A DNA stretch of 53,359 nt, from the NCBI GenBank assembly GCA_031181145.1, contig JAPSLB010000034.1:1-53359 (forward strand), given 5' to 3'. The translations under genes were made by a program, and so were the position numbers. The notes under the pieces were generated by a model that ran no database searches, was not told the DNA's origin, and was given only the letters and a program-made list of their open reading frames with translations. This stretch comes from Microvirga sp. Lineage in GTDB: Bacteria > Pseudomonadota > Alphaproteobacteria > Rhizobiales > Beijerinckiaceae. The first letter of the stretch is position 1, and the number at the start of each line of letters is the position of its first letter. Positions 39,963 to 48,574 of this stretch are shown here, piece by piece.

Positions 39963-41360
39963 GTGACTGAACCGCGCACTCCGGGAGAACATCGTCTCGC
40001 AGGGCTGGCCGAGCCTGAGAAGGAAGTCGCGGCCGGTACCCGAACGCTTGTGGTCGGTCCGTACCTGACGCGTAGGCGTCAGCCGGGCCCCGGCGACGCC
40101 GAGGCCGAGATCTCGAACCCTCGTCCCTCCGAAGCCCGGCTGGGCGAGGCCGCGGGCCTTGCGCTCGCCATCGATCTGTCCGTCGTTCAGTCCCTGATCG
40201 CACCGCTCGCCTCCCCTCGGCCCGCCACCTATATCGGCAGCGGCAAGGTGAACGAGCTGGCGGCTCTGATCCGGGCCGAGGCCATCAGCCTTGTGGTGAT
40301 GGACTGCGCCCTCAGCCCGGTGCAGCAGCGCAATCTCGAAAAAGCCTGGGGCGCCAAGGTCATCGACAGAACCGGGCTGATCCTTGAAATCTTCGGCCGT
40401 CGCGCCCGCACAAAGGAAGGCACCCTTCAGGTCGAGCTTGCGCATCTGTCCTACCAGAAGGGGCGGTTGGTCCGCTCGTGGACCCACCTGGAACGTCAGC
40501 GTGGTGGCTTCGGCTTTCTCGGCGGTCCTGGTGAAACGCAGATCGAAGCGGACCGCCGGCTGATCCAGGAGCGGATGAACCGGATCGAGCGGGATCTCGA
40601 GAGCGTGGTCAAGACCCGCTCCCTGCACCGGACGAGCCGGAGGAGGGTGCCTTACCCCATCGTGGCCCTCGTGGGCTACACCAATGCCGGCAAATCGACC
40701 CTTTTCAACCGCATGACGAGGGCGGAGGTGCTGGCTGAGAACATGCTGTTCGCCACCCTCGATCCGACAACCCGCGCCATCGATCTCCCTCACGGCGAGA
40801 AGGCGATCCTGTCCGATACCGTCGGTTTCATTTCCGATCTTCCGACGATGCTCGTCGCGGCCTTCCGCGCGACCCTCGAGGATGTGGTCGAGGCCGATAT
40901 CCTTCTGCATGTAAGGGACGTTTCGCATGGGGAAACGGAAGCTCAGGCCGGTGACGTAGCCACGGTCCTGCGGGAGCTCGGCATCGATCCGGACGACAGC
41001 AGGAGGATCATCGAGGTCTGGAACAAGGCCGATTTGCTCTCGGCGGAGGACCGCGAGCGTCTCGCGACCGCATCTCATCGTACGGATGCGGAGCGTCGAC
41101 CGATTCTCATATCGGCCCTGACCGGAGAAGGCCTGCCCGAGCTTCTCGAGACGATCGAGGAGCATTTGGCGATGGGGCGGAGAACCTACGAAGTCGACGT
41201 CGCTCCCGAGGACGGGCAGGGGCTCGCATGGCTCCATGAGAACACGGAGATCCTGGAGAGGAAATCGCTGGAGGACGGGCGCACCCTCCTCCAGGTCCGC
41301 CTGGTGTCAGGAAAGGAACCCCGGTTCCTGAACCGGTTCCCGAATGCGAAAGTGATCTAG
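39963..41360 (+). CDS. hflX: GTPase HflX
   Basis: 465 residues from GTG 39963, one base after the hfq stop, with AAAGG 6 nt upstream. The longer frame runs through hfq out of phase and is rejected. HflX N-terminal domain ([53 protein letters not shown]), linker coiled coil, G1 [13 protein letters not shown]2/G3 [10 protein letters not shown] and [11 protein letters not shown]4 NKAD, then a C-terminal domain. Ribosome-splitting factor in known members. Confidence 0.95.
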   Translation: MTEPRTPGEHRLAGLAEPEKEVAAGTRTLVVGPYLTRRRQPGPGDAEAEISNPRPSEARLGEAAGLALAIDLSVVQSLIAPLASPRPATYIGSGKVNELAALIRAEAISLVVMDCALSPVQQRNLEKAWGAKVIDRTGLILEIFGRRARTKEGTLQVELAHLSYQKGRLVRSWTHLERQRGGFGFLGGPGETQIEADRRLIQERMNRIERDLESVVKTRSLHRTSRRRVPYPIVALVGYTNAGKSTLFNRMTRAEVLAENMLFATLDPTTRAIDLPHGEKAILSDTVGFISDLPTMLVAAFRATLEDVVEADILLHVRDVSHGETEAQAGDVATVLRELGIDPDDSRRIIEVWNKADLLSAEDRERLATASHRTDAERRPILISALTGEGLPELLETIEEHLAMGRRTYEVDVAPEDGQGLAWLHENTEILERKSLEDGRTLLQVRLVSGKEPRFLNRFPNAKVI

Positions 41361-42190
41361 ACGTCTCTCTCTGCCAGCTTGGCCTCGACCCAGAGTTCTT
41401 CCATCTCTTCCAAGGAGGCATCGTTCAACTGGCGCCCCTGCTTTTCCAATGCTTGTTCGATAGCTCCGAAGCGGCGCTCGAACTTGGCATTGGTCCGCCG
41501 GAGAGCCGTTTCCGGGTCGATGCCGAAATGGCGCGCGAGATTGGTCACCGAGAACAGGAGATCGCCGATCTCGTCCTCGATACGATCTCTGTTCCCGGTT
41601 GAAGACGCCTCTTTAACTTCCTCCAGCTCCTCATGGATCTTTTCGATGACCTGATCCGGGTCAGGCCAGTCGAAGCCCACCTTGGCCGCTTTCGCCGTGA
41701 GCTTCTGAGCGCGGGTCAGAGCGGGCAGGGCCGTCGGAACGCCTCCAAGAAAGCCGGCCTCGCGGGTTTCGGAAGGCAGGCCCATCGCCTCCCGCGCTAA
41801 TCGCCGCTCCGCCTTTTCCTCCCGCTTGATCTCGTCCCAGAGAGCTCTGACCTGTTCCGGCGCCAGGGTCCCGGTCTCGCCGAACACGTGCGGATGGCGG
41901 CGGATAAGCTTGCGGGTGATGGCCTCGACCACATCGGGAAAGGCAAAGGCACCCTGCTCTTCAGCCATGCGGGCATGGAAGACGACCTGGAGCAGCAGAT
42001 CGCCCAACTCGTCCCTGAGATCGGCAAGATCGCCCCGTTCGATGGCATCCACGACCTCGTAGGCTTCCTCGAGGGTGTAAGGAGCGATGGATGCGAAATC
42101 CTGCTCCAAGTCCCAGGGGCAGCCCGTCTCAGGCGTCCGCAGGGCCGCCATGATCTCCAAGAGTCGCGCGATGTCGGACGAAGGCTTCAT
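41357..42190 (-). CDS. mazG: Nucleoside triphosphate pyrophosphohydrolase MazG
   Basis: 277 residues with two MazG repeats: CPWDLEQDFASIAPYTLEEAYE with LRDELGDLLLQVVFHA (N-terminal), and FDWPDPDQVIEKIHEELEEV with EDEIGDLLFSVTNLAR (C-terminal), each with EExxE...ExxD metal sites. It hydrolyses NTPs, cleansing the pool or lowering ppGpp. Convergent with hflX, stops overlapping by 4 nt. Confidence 0.95.
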   Translation of the reverse strand: MKPSSDIARLLEIMAALRTPETGCPWDLEQDFASIAPYTLEEAYEVVDAIERGDLADLRDELGDLLLQVVFHARMAEEQGAFAFPDVVEAITRKLIRRHPHVFGETGTLAPEQVRALWDEIKREEKAERRLAREAMGLPSETREAGFLGGVPTALPALTRAQKLTAKAAKVGFDWPDPDQVIEKIHEELEEVKEASSTGNRDRIEDEIGDLLFSVTNLARHFGIDPETALRRTNAKFERRFGAIEQALEKQGRQLNDASLEEMEELWVEAKLAERDV

Positions 42191-42289
42191 TCCGGGATTT
42201 CCTCGTTTCTTTGCGCTTCATAGCCCGATTCCTATGGGGAATCAGGACAAAAGATGATCAAAAGGCCTTTCTAATCGGAGACGAAAACC

Positions 42290-42730
42290 ATGAGAGCGCG
42301 GGTCAAGCTGGTCGACGGAATGATGTTTGTGGGTGAGTCCGGCAGCGGACATGCGGTCGTCATGGATGGGGCGCCCGAGTACGGAGGCCGCAACCTGGGT
42401 ATCCGACCCATGGAAATGCTCCTGATCGGCCTTGGCGGATGCACGGCCTTCGACGTGGTGCAGATCCTCCGCAAAGGTCGGGAGGATGTGACCGATTGCG
42501 AGGTTGAGGTGACGGGCGAACGGGCCGGGACGGATCCCAAGGTCTTTACGACGATCCACATCGATTACCGGGTCAAGGGCCGCAATCTCGCGCCCGCAAA
42601 GGTCGAGCGGGCCATCGAGCTCTCCAAGGAAAAGTACTGCTCGGCTTCGATAATGCTGGGCGCGACGGCCAGGATCACCCACAGCTGGACAGCCTTGGAC
42701 GAAGCTGCCGAGCCTCAGGCGTCTGCGTGA
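42290..42730 (+). CDS. OsmC-family protein (YhfA-like)
   Basis: 146 residues. RPMEMLLIGLGGCTAFDVVQIL carries the first Cys and KYCSASIMLGATARI the second, the OsmC/Ohr peroxidatic pair pattern. Probable role in hydroperoxide or thiol stress; the substrate is not defined. Divergent from mazG across 99 bp. Confidence 0.88.
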   Translation: MRARVKLVDGMMFVGESGSGHAVVMDGAPEYGGRNLGIRPMEMLLIGLGGCTAFDVVQILRKGREDVTDCEVEVTGERAGTDPKVFTTIHIDYRVKGRNLAPAKVERAIELSKEKYCSASIMLGATARITHSWTALDEAAEPQASA

Positions 42731-42902
42731 GGTTCGGCGGGGTGCTGATCCCGATGAGGGATTCATCTCGCGCCGGGCAATCGCTCAAAATCCTCGGACG
42801 CGCTCCAGGGGCGCTCAATCGAAATCTCTTCGTGCCGCGTTATGGCCGCAGGGGACGCGCCGACCGCACCCCCTTGCGGGATCCGCGGCCCTGGTTGGCC
42901 CG

Positions 42903-43025
42903 TCATGTCAGCCAGAACCTGATGACGAGGCTGACGGCTCCGGTCGTGCCGACGCCGGCGGCCCAGAGGCCGACGAACCACAGCCATCGTCTGAGCGAGG
43001 CGCGCTGTTCGAGTTCGTCGCTCAT
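42903..43025 (-). CDS. DUF2474-type small subunit of bd-type oxidase
   Basis: 40 residues, shorter than most gene-finder cutoffs. ATG at 43025 shares its A with the cydB stop (TGATG), the usual coupling for this subunit. A charged start (MSDELEQRASLRR) is followed by one membrane helix (about 14-35, WLWFVGLWAAGVGTTGAVSL) and VIRFWLT. Short single-helix proteins after cyanide-insensitive oxidase genes belong to DUF2474 and are analogues of CydX. The downstream 172 bp to osmC shows no clear terminator. Confidence 0.8.
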   Translation of the reverse strand: MSDELEQRASLRRWLWFVGLWAAGVGTTGAVSLVIRFWLT

Positions 43026-44032
43026 CAGTGATAGCCCTCGTGACCGGTCTTGCCGCGGAATACCCAGTACGAGTACCCGGTATAGGCCAGGATGATCGGG
43101 ATCAGCACGCTCGCGCCGACCAGCATGAACCGGAGGCTCACGTGCGGGGCCGCGGCCTCGTGGATGGTGACGGCGTTCGGCACCACGTACGGGAACATGC
43201 TGACGCCAAGACCCAGAAGGCAGAGCGCGAACAGCCCGAGCGTCAGCAGGAACGGCCAGTACTCCCAGCGCCGCACCAGACTGACCAGCAGCATCCCGGA
43301 GCAGAGGCCGACCAGCAGCGGCACCTGGGCCGTGAACAGCACCTGCGGCCAGGCGAACCAGCGCTCGTAATACGCCCCGCTCAGGAACGGCGTCGCCGCG
43401 CTGACCAGGCCGATGCAGGCGATCAGCGCGATGGCGAGCTTACCGGCGAGGCGGAAGCTGTGGTCCTGAACCGTGCCCTCTGTCTTCATCACCAGCCAGG
43501 TCGCCCCGAGCAGCGCATAGCCGATCACGAGACTGACCCCGACCAGCAGGCTGAACGGCGTCAACCAGTCCCACCAGCCGCCGGCATAGGAGCGGCCCTC
43601 GACCGCGATGCCCTGGAGCAGGGCGCCGAGGGTGATGCCCTGCGCCAGCGTGGCGACGGCCGAGCCCGTCGTGAAGGCGATGTCCCAATAACGGCGGTGC
43701 CCCGGATCGCGCCAGCGGAACTCGAACGCGACGCCACGGAAGATCAGCGCCAGCACCATGGCGATGATCGGGGCGTACAGCGCCGGCAGGATGATCGCGT
43801 AGGCGAGGGGAAAGGCCGCCATCAGGCCGCCGCCGCCGAGCACCAGCCAGGTCTCGTTGCCGTCCCAGACCGGCGCGACCGAGTTCATGGCGCTGTCGCG
43901 CTCCGGTCCCGGCGCAAAGAACGGGAACAGGATGCCGATGCCGAGATCGAAGCCGTCCATCACCACGTAGGCGAAGACCGCGAACGCGATCACGAAGGCC
44001 CAGAGGGTCGGCAGATCGAGAAGAGGGGCCAT
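43025..44032 (-). CDS. cydB: Cytochrome bd-type quinol oxidase subunit II
   Basis: 335 residues from ATG 44032, 2 nt after cydA. Polytopic: LPTLWAFVIAFAVFAYVVMDGFDLGIG and SVAPVWDGNETWLVLGGGGLMAAFPLAYA are signature segments, GVAFEFRWRDPGHRRYWD follows, and VVPNAVTIHEAAAPH is near the C-terminus. With CydA it forms the heterodimer that reduces O2 with quinol. Probably the cyanide-insensitive (CioB) branch, judged from CydA. Confidence 0.95.
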   Translation of the reverse strand: MAPLLDLPTLWAFVIAFAVFAYVVMDGFDLGIGILFPFFAPGPERDSAMNSVAPVWDGNETWLVLGGGGLMAAFPLAYAIILPALYAPIIAMVLALIFRGVAFEFRWRDPGHRRYWDIAFTTGSAVATLAQGITLGALLQGIAVEGRSYAGGWWDWLTPFSLLVGVSLVIGYALLGATWLVMKTEGTVQDHSFRLAGKLAIALIACIGLVSAATPFLSGAYYERWFAWPQVLFTAQVPLLVGLCSGMLLVSLVRRWEYWPFLLTLGLFALCLLGLGVSMFPYVVPNAVTIHEAAAPHVSLRFMLVGASVLIPIILAYTGYSYWVFRGKTGHEGYH

Positions 44033-44034
44033 GC

Positions 44035-45459
44035 TCAAGCCTCCGTGCCTAGGGTGCGGGCTGGACTGACCGCCGGAGCCGGGGTGATGCCGGCGGTGCG
44101 GATGGGATGGTCGGGGCCGGCCTCGGGCCCGGTCTCGCCGGAATGCGGAGCCTTGCCCATGAGCTTGAGGATGTATCCGGTGCCCGCCCCGAACACGATG
44201 AAGTACACGACGATGAAGGTCAGCAGCGACGCGGCCACGGCAGGAGCCTCGAGCGGCGAGGCGGAGGCGGCAGTCTTGAGCAGGCCGTAGACGGTGAACG
44301 GCTGCCGCCCGACCTCGGTGGTGACCCAGCCGGCGATCACGGCCACGAAGCCGGAGGGGCCCATGGCCAGCGCCAGCCAGTGCAGCGGGCGCCAGTCGTG
44401 GAGCCGGCCGCGGAAGCGCGCCCACAGGCTGAGCGCTCCGAGACCCAGCATGAGGAAGCCGAGCCCCACCATGATGCGGAAGGACCAGAACACCAACGGC
44501 ACGTAGGGCCAGTTGGCACGGTCGATGGTGTCGAGCCCATCCATGGGCGCATCGAGGTCGTGCTTCAGGATGAGCGAGGACGCCTTCGGGATTGCGATGG
44601 CGCTGCGGACCGTGCCGGCCTCCTGGTCGGGAAGGCCGAACAGGATCAGGGGCGCGCCATCCGGGTGGCTCTCGAAATGCCCCTCCATGGCCATGACCTT
44701 GGCGGGCTGATGTTCGAGGGTGTTGAGGCCGTGCATGTCGCCGGCCAGGATCTGGAGCGGGGCGACGACAGTGATCATGCCCATGGCCATCGAGAACATC
44801 ACGCGGGCGCCCTTGTTGGTGCGCTCGCGCAGGAGATGCCAGGCGCCGACGCCGCCCACCACGAGGGCCGTGGTGAGGTATGCCGCCATCACGGTGTGCA
44901 CCAGGCGATAGGGGAAGGACGGGTTGAAGATGATGGCCCACCAGTCCTCCGGCACGAATTGTCCCGCCTCGTTGATCGAGTAGCCGACCGGGGTCTGCAT
45001 CCACGAATTGGCGGACAGGATCCAGAAGGCCGAGATGAAGGTGCCGACGGCGACCGCCAGGGTCGCGGCGAAATGCAGCTTGCGGCCGACCCGGCCCATG
45101 CCGAACAGCATGATGCCCAGGAAGCCCGCCTCCAGGAAGAACGCGGTCATGACCTCGTAGGCCATCAGCGGGCCGATGATCGGTCCGGCCTTGTCGGAGA
45201 ACACCGACCAGTTGGTGCCGAACTGGTAGGACATGACGATGCCCGACACCACGCCCATGGCAAAGGCGAGGGCGAAGATCTTGAGCCAGTACTTGAACAG
45301 GTTGAGATAGACCTCGCGCCCGGTCCACAGCCACAGCCCCTCGAGCACGGCGAGGTAGCTCGCCAGCCCGATCGAGAACGCCGGGAAGATGAAGTGGAAG
45401 GAGACCGTGAACGCGAACTGGAACCGCGCCAGGAGCAGGGCGTCGAACTGGTCAAACAT
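44035..45459 (-). CDS. cydA: Cytochrome bd-type quinol oxidase subunit I, short-Q-loop (CioA-like)
   Basis: 474 residues, about nine helices. Heme ligands fit: His22 (SFHFIFPAFSIGLASY), His188 (FPYRLVHTVMAAYL), Met330 (FWSFRIMVGLG); the acidic residues in AYEVMTAFFLE are present. The Met ligand falls near 330 and not about 390, because the quinol loop between helices 6 and 7 is short, as in CIO-type enzymes. The GRQPFTVYG motif follows. It starts 1 nt after the GbsR gene. Confidence 0.95.
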   Translation of the reverse strand: MFDQFDALLLARFQFAFTVSFHFIFPAFSIGLASYLAVLEGLWLWTGREVYLNLFKYWLKIFALAFAMGVVSGIVMSYQFGTNWSVFSDKAGPIIGPLMAYEVMTAFFLEAGFLGIMLFGMGRVGRKLHFAATLAVAVGTFISAFWILSANSWMQTPVGYSINEAGQFVPEDWWAIIFNPSFPYRLVHTVMAAYLTTALVVGGVGAWHLLRERTNKGARVMFSMAMGMITVVAPLQILAGDMHGLNTLEHQPAKVMAMEGHFESHPDGAPLILFGLPDQEAGTVRSAIAIPKASSLILKHDLDAPMDGLDTIDRANWPYVPLVFWSFRIMVGLGFLMLGLGALSLWARFRGRLHDWRPLHWLALAMGPSGFVAVIAGWVTTEVGRQPFTVYGLLKTAASASPLEAPAVAASLLTFIVVYFIVFGAGTGYILKLMGKAPHSGETGPEAGPDHPIRTAGITPAPAVSPARTLGTEA

Positions 45460-45460
45460 G

Positions 45461-46045
45461 TCACTTGTCCTTGGCGTCGTCGCGGCGGCTCTTCTTCGAT
45501 CCCGGGACGACGAAGAGACGGTCCTTCATCTCGAGGATCTTCTGCACCTTCGAGCCCAGCGTCAGAAGCTGGACGAGGCGCTCGGTGTCGAGCCGCTGCA
45601 CGTCGGCGTACCAGCCTGTCAGAAGCTCGAAAAGATCGTGCATCTCCCGCATGCGCTCCTGGGCATGACGCTCCTCGGCGCTGGCGGGCTCCTGCATGAG
45701 CACCTCGCGCAGGAGCGTCATGGTCGGGTCGATCTCCCGTTTCTTGCGCTCCTCCACCAGCGTGCGGACGATCTGCCAGATGTCGTCCGGGGTGGCGAAG
45801 TAATCGCGCCGGTCGCCGGGCCTGTGCTGGAGCCGGACCAGGTTCCAGGCCTGGAGTTCCTTGAGGCCCATGCTCACGTTGGACCGGGAGACGCCGAGCC
45901 GCTCGACGATGTCCTCGGCGTTCAGCGGCTCCTTGGAGAGATACAGCAGGGCATAGATCTGGCCGACGGTGCGGTTGATGCCCCAGCGGGAGCCCATTTC
46001 GCCGAAATGCAGCACGAAGGTTTGGACGAGCGGCGGGAGGTTCAT
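45461..46045 (-). CDS. GbsR/MarR-family transcriptional regulator of the oxidase operon
   Basis: 194 residues. Winged helix with IYALLYLSKEPLNAEDIVERLG and recognition helix SRSNVSMGLKELQAW, wing VRLQHRPGDRRDYFATP, long C-terminal dimerisation helices. GbsR-type proteins are usually repressors. It lies 1 nt before cydA in the same direction. The palindrome directly upstream (46053-46082) makes autorepression of the whole operon likely. The signal is unknown. Confidence 0.9.
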   Translation of the reverse strand: MNLPPLVQTFVLHFGEMGSRWGINRTVGQIYALLYLSKEPLNAEDIVERLGVSRSNVSMGLKELQAWNLVRLQHRPGDRRDYFATPDDIWQIVRTLVEERKKREIDPTMTLLREVLMQEPASAEERHAQERMREMHDLFELLTGWYADVQRLDTERLVQLLTLGSKVQKILEMKDRLFVVPGSKKSRRDDAKDK

Positions 46046-46052
46046 GATGATT

Positions 46053-46103
46053 CCGAAATTTCAGAATTTACTGAAATGTCGGACCAAACTTGCCATAAGT
46101 CAA
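46053..46103 (-). promoter_or_regulatory. Putative GbsR operator and promoter of the cyd operon
   Basis: Inverted repeat CCGAAATTTCAG (46053-46064), 6-bp spacer, CTGAAATGTCGG (46071-46082), 11 of 12 positions symmetric. On the minus strand TTGACT (46103-46098), 17 bp, then GACATT (46080-46075) form a possible -35/-10 that the operator covers. The start codon is 8 bp from the palindrome. The remaining sequence to DUF983 (to 46347) shows no gene. Confidence 0.65.
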
Positions 46104-46347
46104 GTGCGACATGAACGAGGGGACCGCCGGCGTCTCGCTTCCCGGCCAGATTCGCGAACATCGAATGCGCGGGACCGGAGAGACTGATGATCACCGATGG
46201 CCTCGGTGAAGGGGAGGCGCTCCTTTCACGCTTCCGCGCTCCACCTGTCCGGCCGCCGCATCAGGTGAATAGGCCGAATTCGAGGCGGCGCCCTCGCAGG
46301 CAGCCACCTGCGGGCAATCGATCGGTTTCGTGCAAGAGACTGGCGGA

Positions 46348-46773
46348 TCAATCCTTGGAGGCGCCGCCTTCCAGGGGAGGCGGCCCATTCTTGGCTGCCT
46401 GATCTGGAACCACGAAGCGGCCCTCCTCCGCCTTGTGGAAATACTGGCTGGCGATCAGCATGCCTTTGGTGGGTCGGATCGGAGGGATGCAGATCAGCAG
46501 CAGGAACGGTAGCGACGTCAGCAGGTGAACCCAGAAGGAGGGCTCCCAGGTTACCTCAACCCATACACCGAAGCCCGCTGCCGGAATGCCCATGATGATC
46601 ATGACGAAGAAGGCCGGGCCATCGGCCGGATCGGCGAAGGAGTAGTCAAGGCCGCAGACCTCGCAACGAGGGGCGAGAGACAGGAAGCCTTCGAACAGAC
46701 GGCCCTTGCCGCATCGGGGGCAGCGGCACATCAGGCCGTGTTTGAGAATGGCTTCCTTCGCGGTGGGAGTCAT
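46348..46773 (-). CDS. DUF983-family membrane protein
   Basis: 141 residues. Zinc-ribbon-like start CRCPRCGKGRLFEGF with CEVCGLDYS, then two membrane helices (about 54-75 and 84-103), then a polar tail. DUF983 is often found near cytochrome oxidase genes in Alphaproteobacteria, but its function is unknown. Divergent from the MocR-type gene, sharing the intergenic repeats. Confidence 0.85.
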   Translation of the reverse strand: MTPTAKEAILKHGLMCRCPRCGKGRLFEGFLSLAPRCEVCGLDYSFADPADGPAFFVMIIMGIPAAGFGVWVEVTWEPSFWVHLLTSLPFLLLICIPPIRPTKGMLIASQYFHKAEEGRFVVPDQAAKNGPPPLEGGASKD

Positions 46774-46820
46774 GGTCCAGTCGGTCCTTCTGGTGCGCAG
46801 CCTCGGGCGGAGAAATTAAA

Positions 46821-46843
46821 TGTACGGATTGACTATCCATACA
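46821..46843. promoter_or_regulatory. Operator-like inverted repeat A, DUF983/mocR intergenic
   Basis: TGTACGGAT (46821-46829), 5-bp spacer, ATCCATACA (46835-46843); 8 of 9 positions symmetric. A -35-like TTGACT (46829-46834) spans the spacer on the plus strand. Confidence 0.55.
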
Positions 46844-46920
46844 AATTGCAGCAACTATCTTTCGGTCTCAGCGCAAATTTCGTGAGACAAGCGATGCTCT
46901 CTTCGATCTTGTCGGCACGG

Positions 46921-46948
46921 TATGTATGCTGCGCAAGAGCCATACATT
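46921..46948. promoter_or_regulatory. Operator-like inverted repeat B, upstream of mocR start
   Basis: ATGTATG (46922-46928) and CATACAT (46941-46947), perfect, with the same TGTATGG-type half-site as repeat A about 100 bp away. Confidence 0.5.
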
Positions 46949-46973
46949 TGAAAGACAACAAGGTCAAGAATTC

Positions 46974-48359
46974 GTGCTGTCCTGGATGCCGATGATCGAG
47001 AGCGGGAGCGGGCCCAAGTACTTGGCCATCGCCCAGGCCCTGCTGGCCGACGTGCAGTCCGGCCGTCTCAAGCCGGGGTACCGCCTGCCGCCGCAGCGCC
47101 AGCTCGCGAAGGAGCTCGGGGTCGACCTCACCACCGTTACGCGCGCCTTCAACGAGGCGCGCCGGTTGGGGTTGATCGAGGCCAATGCGGGGCGGGGCAG
47201 CTATGTCCGGGGCACGGCGCCAGAGCAGTCTGACGCCGCGCCGGATGGATACCCGGTCATCGACCTGAGCATGAACATGCCCCCGCAACCGCCGGCGGCG
47301 AAATTGCGGGAGCGCATCCAGGATGGGATTGCAGGCGTGCTTTCCTCGCCGCACGGGCTCATGCACCTGCATTACCAGGAGAGCGTGGGGAGCAGGCCGG
47401 ACCGTGCCGCAGCCGCGCACTGGCTCGGCCCGCGCTTGGGACCGGTTCCGGTCGACCGAGTGGTGGTGACCGGCGGGGCTCAGACGGCCCTCTATGCCGT
47501 CATGCGGGTCCTCACCCAGCCGGGAGATGCCGTCTGTGTTCCGGACCTGACCTATCCGGGTCTGCGGGCTATCGCCGAACAGCTCGGGGTGCGGCTGTTT
47601 CCGGTGACTATGGACGGGGAGGGGCTGGACCCTGCCGCGTTGGGAGAAGCCTGCCAGCGCGGGAGACCGAAGGCGGTCTACTGCGTTCCGACCATTCACA
47701 ATCCGACGACCGCGACGATGTCGCTCAAGCGGCGCGAAGCCATCGCAGAGGTGGCGCACCGTCACGGCATCGCGATCATCGAGGATGATGCCTATGGGGC
47801 GCTGCCCCGTCAGGCCCCGGCGCCGATCGGGTCCCTGGCGCCGGACATCACCTGGCACATCGCCACCCTGTCGAAATGCGTGTCACCCGCCCTGCGGACA
47901 GCCTACGTCGTCACGCCGGGCTTGCCTGAGACCCTGGGGCTCGCAGTGGAGATACGTGCCATGTCCCTGATGATGCCGCCCCTCATGGCGGCGCTGGCCT
48001 CGAAGTGGATCCTCGACGGCACCCTGGATGCCATCACGGCAGCGATCCGGGAAGAGAGCGCCGCCCGCCAGACCATTGCGCGGCGAGCCTTGCACGGGCT
48101 CGAATTCCAGGCCCATCCGCAAGGACACCATCTCTGGCTGACCTTGCCGGAACGCTGGCGTCGGATCGATCTCAACATCTATACGCGGCAATCGGGCCTT
48201 GCCCTGGTGCCGAGCGAGGCCTTCACGGTCGGATCAGCCCCAGAGGCCATCCGCATCTCCCTTGGTGCCGCCCTGAATCAGGCCATGCTGGAGCGCGGGC
48301 TCAACCTGCTGGCGACGGTTCTGTCGCAAAGCCCCAGTGCGCTGTCCGCGATCGTGTGA
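46974..48359 (+). CDS. MocR-type regulator (GntR HTH fused to fold-type I aminotransferase)
   Basis: 461 residues from GTG 46974, with AAGG 10 nt upstream. An ATG at 46926 lies inside palindrome B and has no ribosome site. N-terminal GntR winged helix (about 12-75, GRLKPGYRLPPQRQLAKELG, LTTVTRAFNEARRLGLIEA), then an aminotransferase-like domain with YCVPTIHNPTTATMS, IIEDDAYGALP and PLP Lys in ATLSKCVSPALRTAYVV. The effector and target genes are unknown; adjacent divergent DUF983 is a candidate. Confidence 0.93.
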   Translation: MLSWMPMIESGSGPKYLAIAQALLADVQSGRLKPGYRLPPQRQLAKELGVDLTTVTRAFNEARRLGLIEANAGRGSYVRGTAPEQSDAAPDGYPVIDLSMNMPPQPPAAKLRERIQDGIAGVLSSPHGLMHLHYQESVGSRPDRAAAAHWLGPRLGPVPVDRVVVTGGAQTALYAVMRVLTQPGDAVCVPDLTYPGLRAIAEQLGVRLFPVTMDGEGLDPAALGEACQRGRPKAVYCVPTIHNPTTATMSLKRREAIAEVAHRHGIAIIEDDAYGALPRQAPAPIGSLAPDITWHIATLSKCVSPALRTAYVVTPGLPETLGLAVEIRAMSLMMPPLMAALASKWILDGTLDAITAAIREESAARQTIARRALHGLEFQAHPQGHHLWLTLPERWRRIDLNIYTRQSGLALVPSEAFTVGSAPEAIRISLGAALNQAMLERGLNLLATVLSQSPSALSAIV

Positions 48360-48574
48360 TCTTGTTGGAAGCACAGGCCCTGCGGTGTCATCGGCCGGTG
48401 TTGAGAGGCGGGGCAGGGCAAATCCCACAACTCGATGCGGGATTTCGCACAGGCTCTGGTCCAACCCGGGTGGCAACCGGCTCGGGTAAGGCCGAAAGCC
48501 TCTCTCGGCCATCCTCCCCATCCCGCGAGCTTCGTTCGCATAAGATATATTATGGAACTTAAATTCATCCTTGT

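Noticed and set aside
44033..45334. Long minus-strand frame appearing to fuse sequence onto the N-terminus of CydB
   Set aside because: It overlaps cydA out of frame; CydB starts naturally at 44032.
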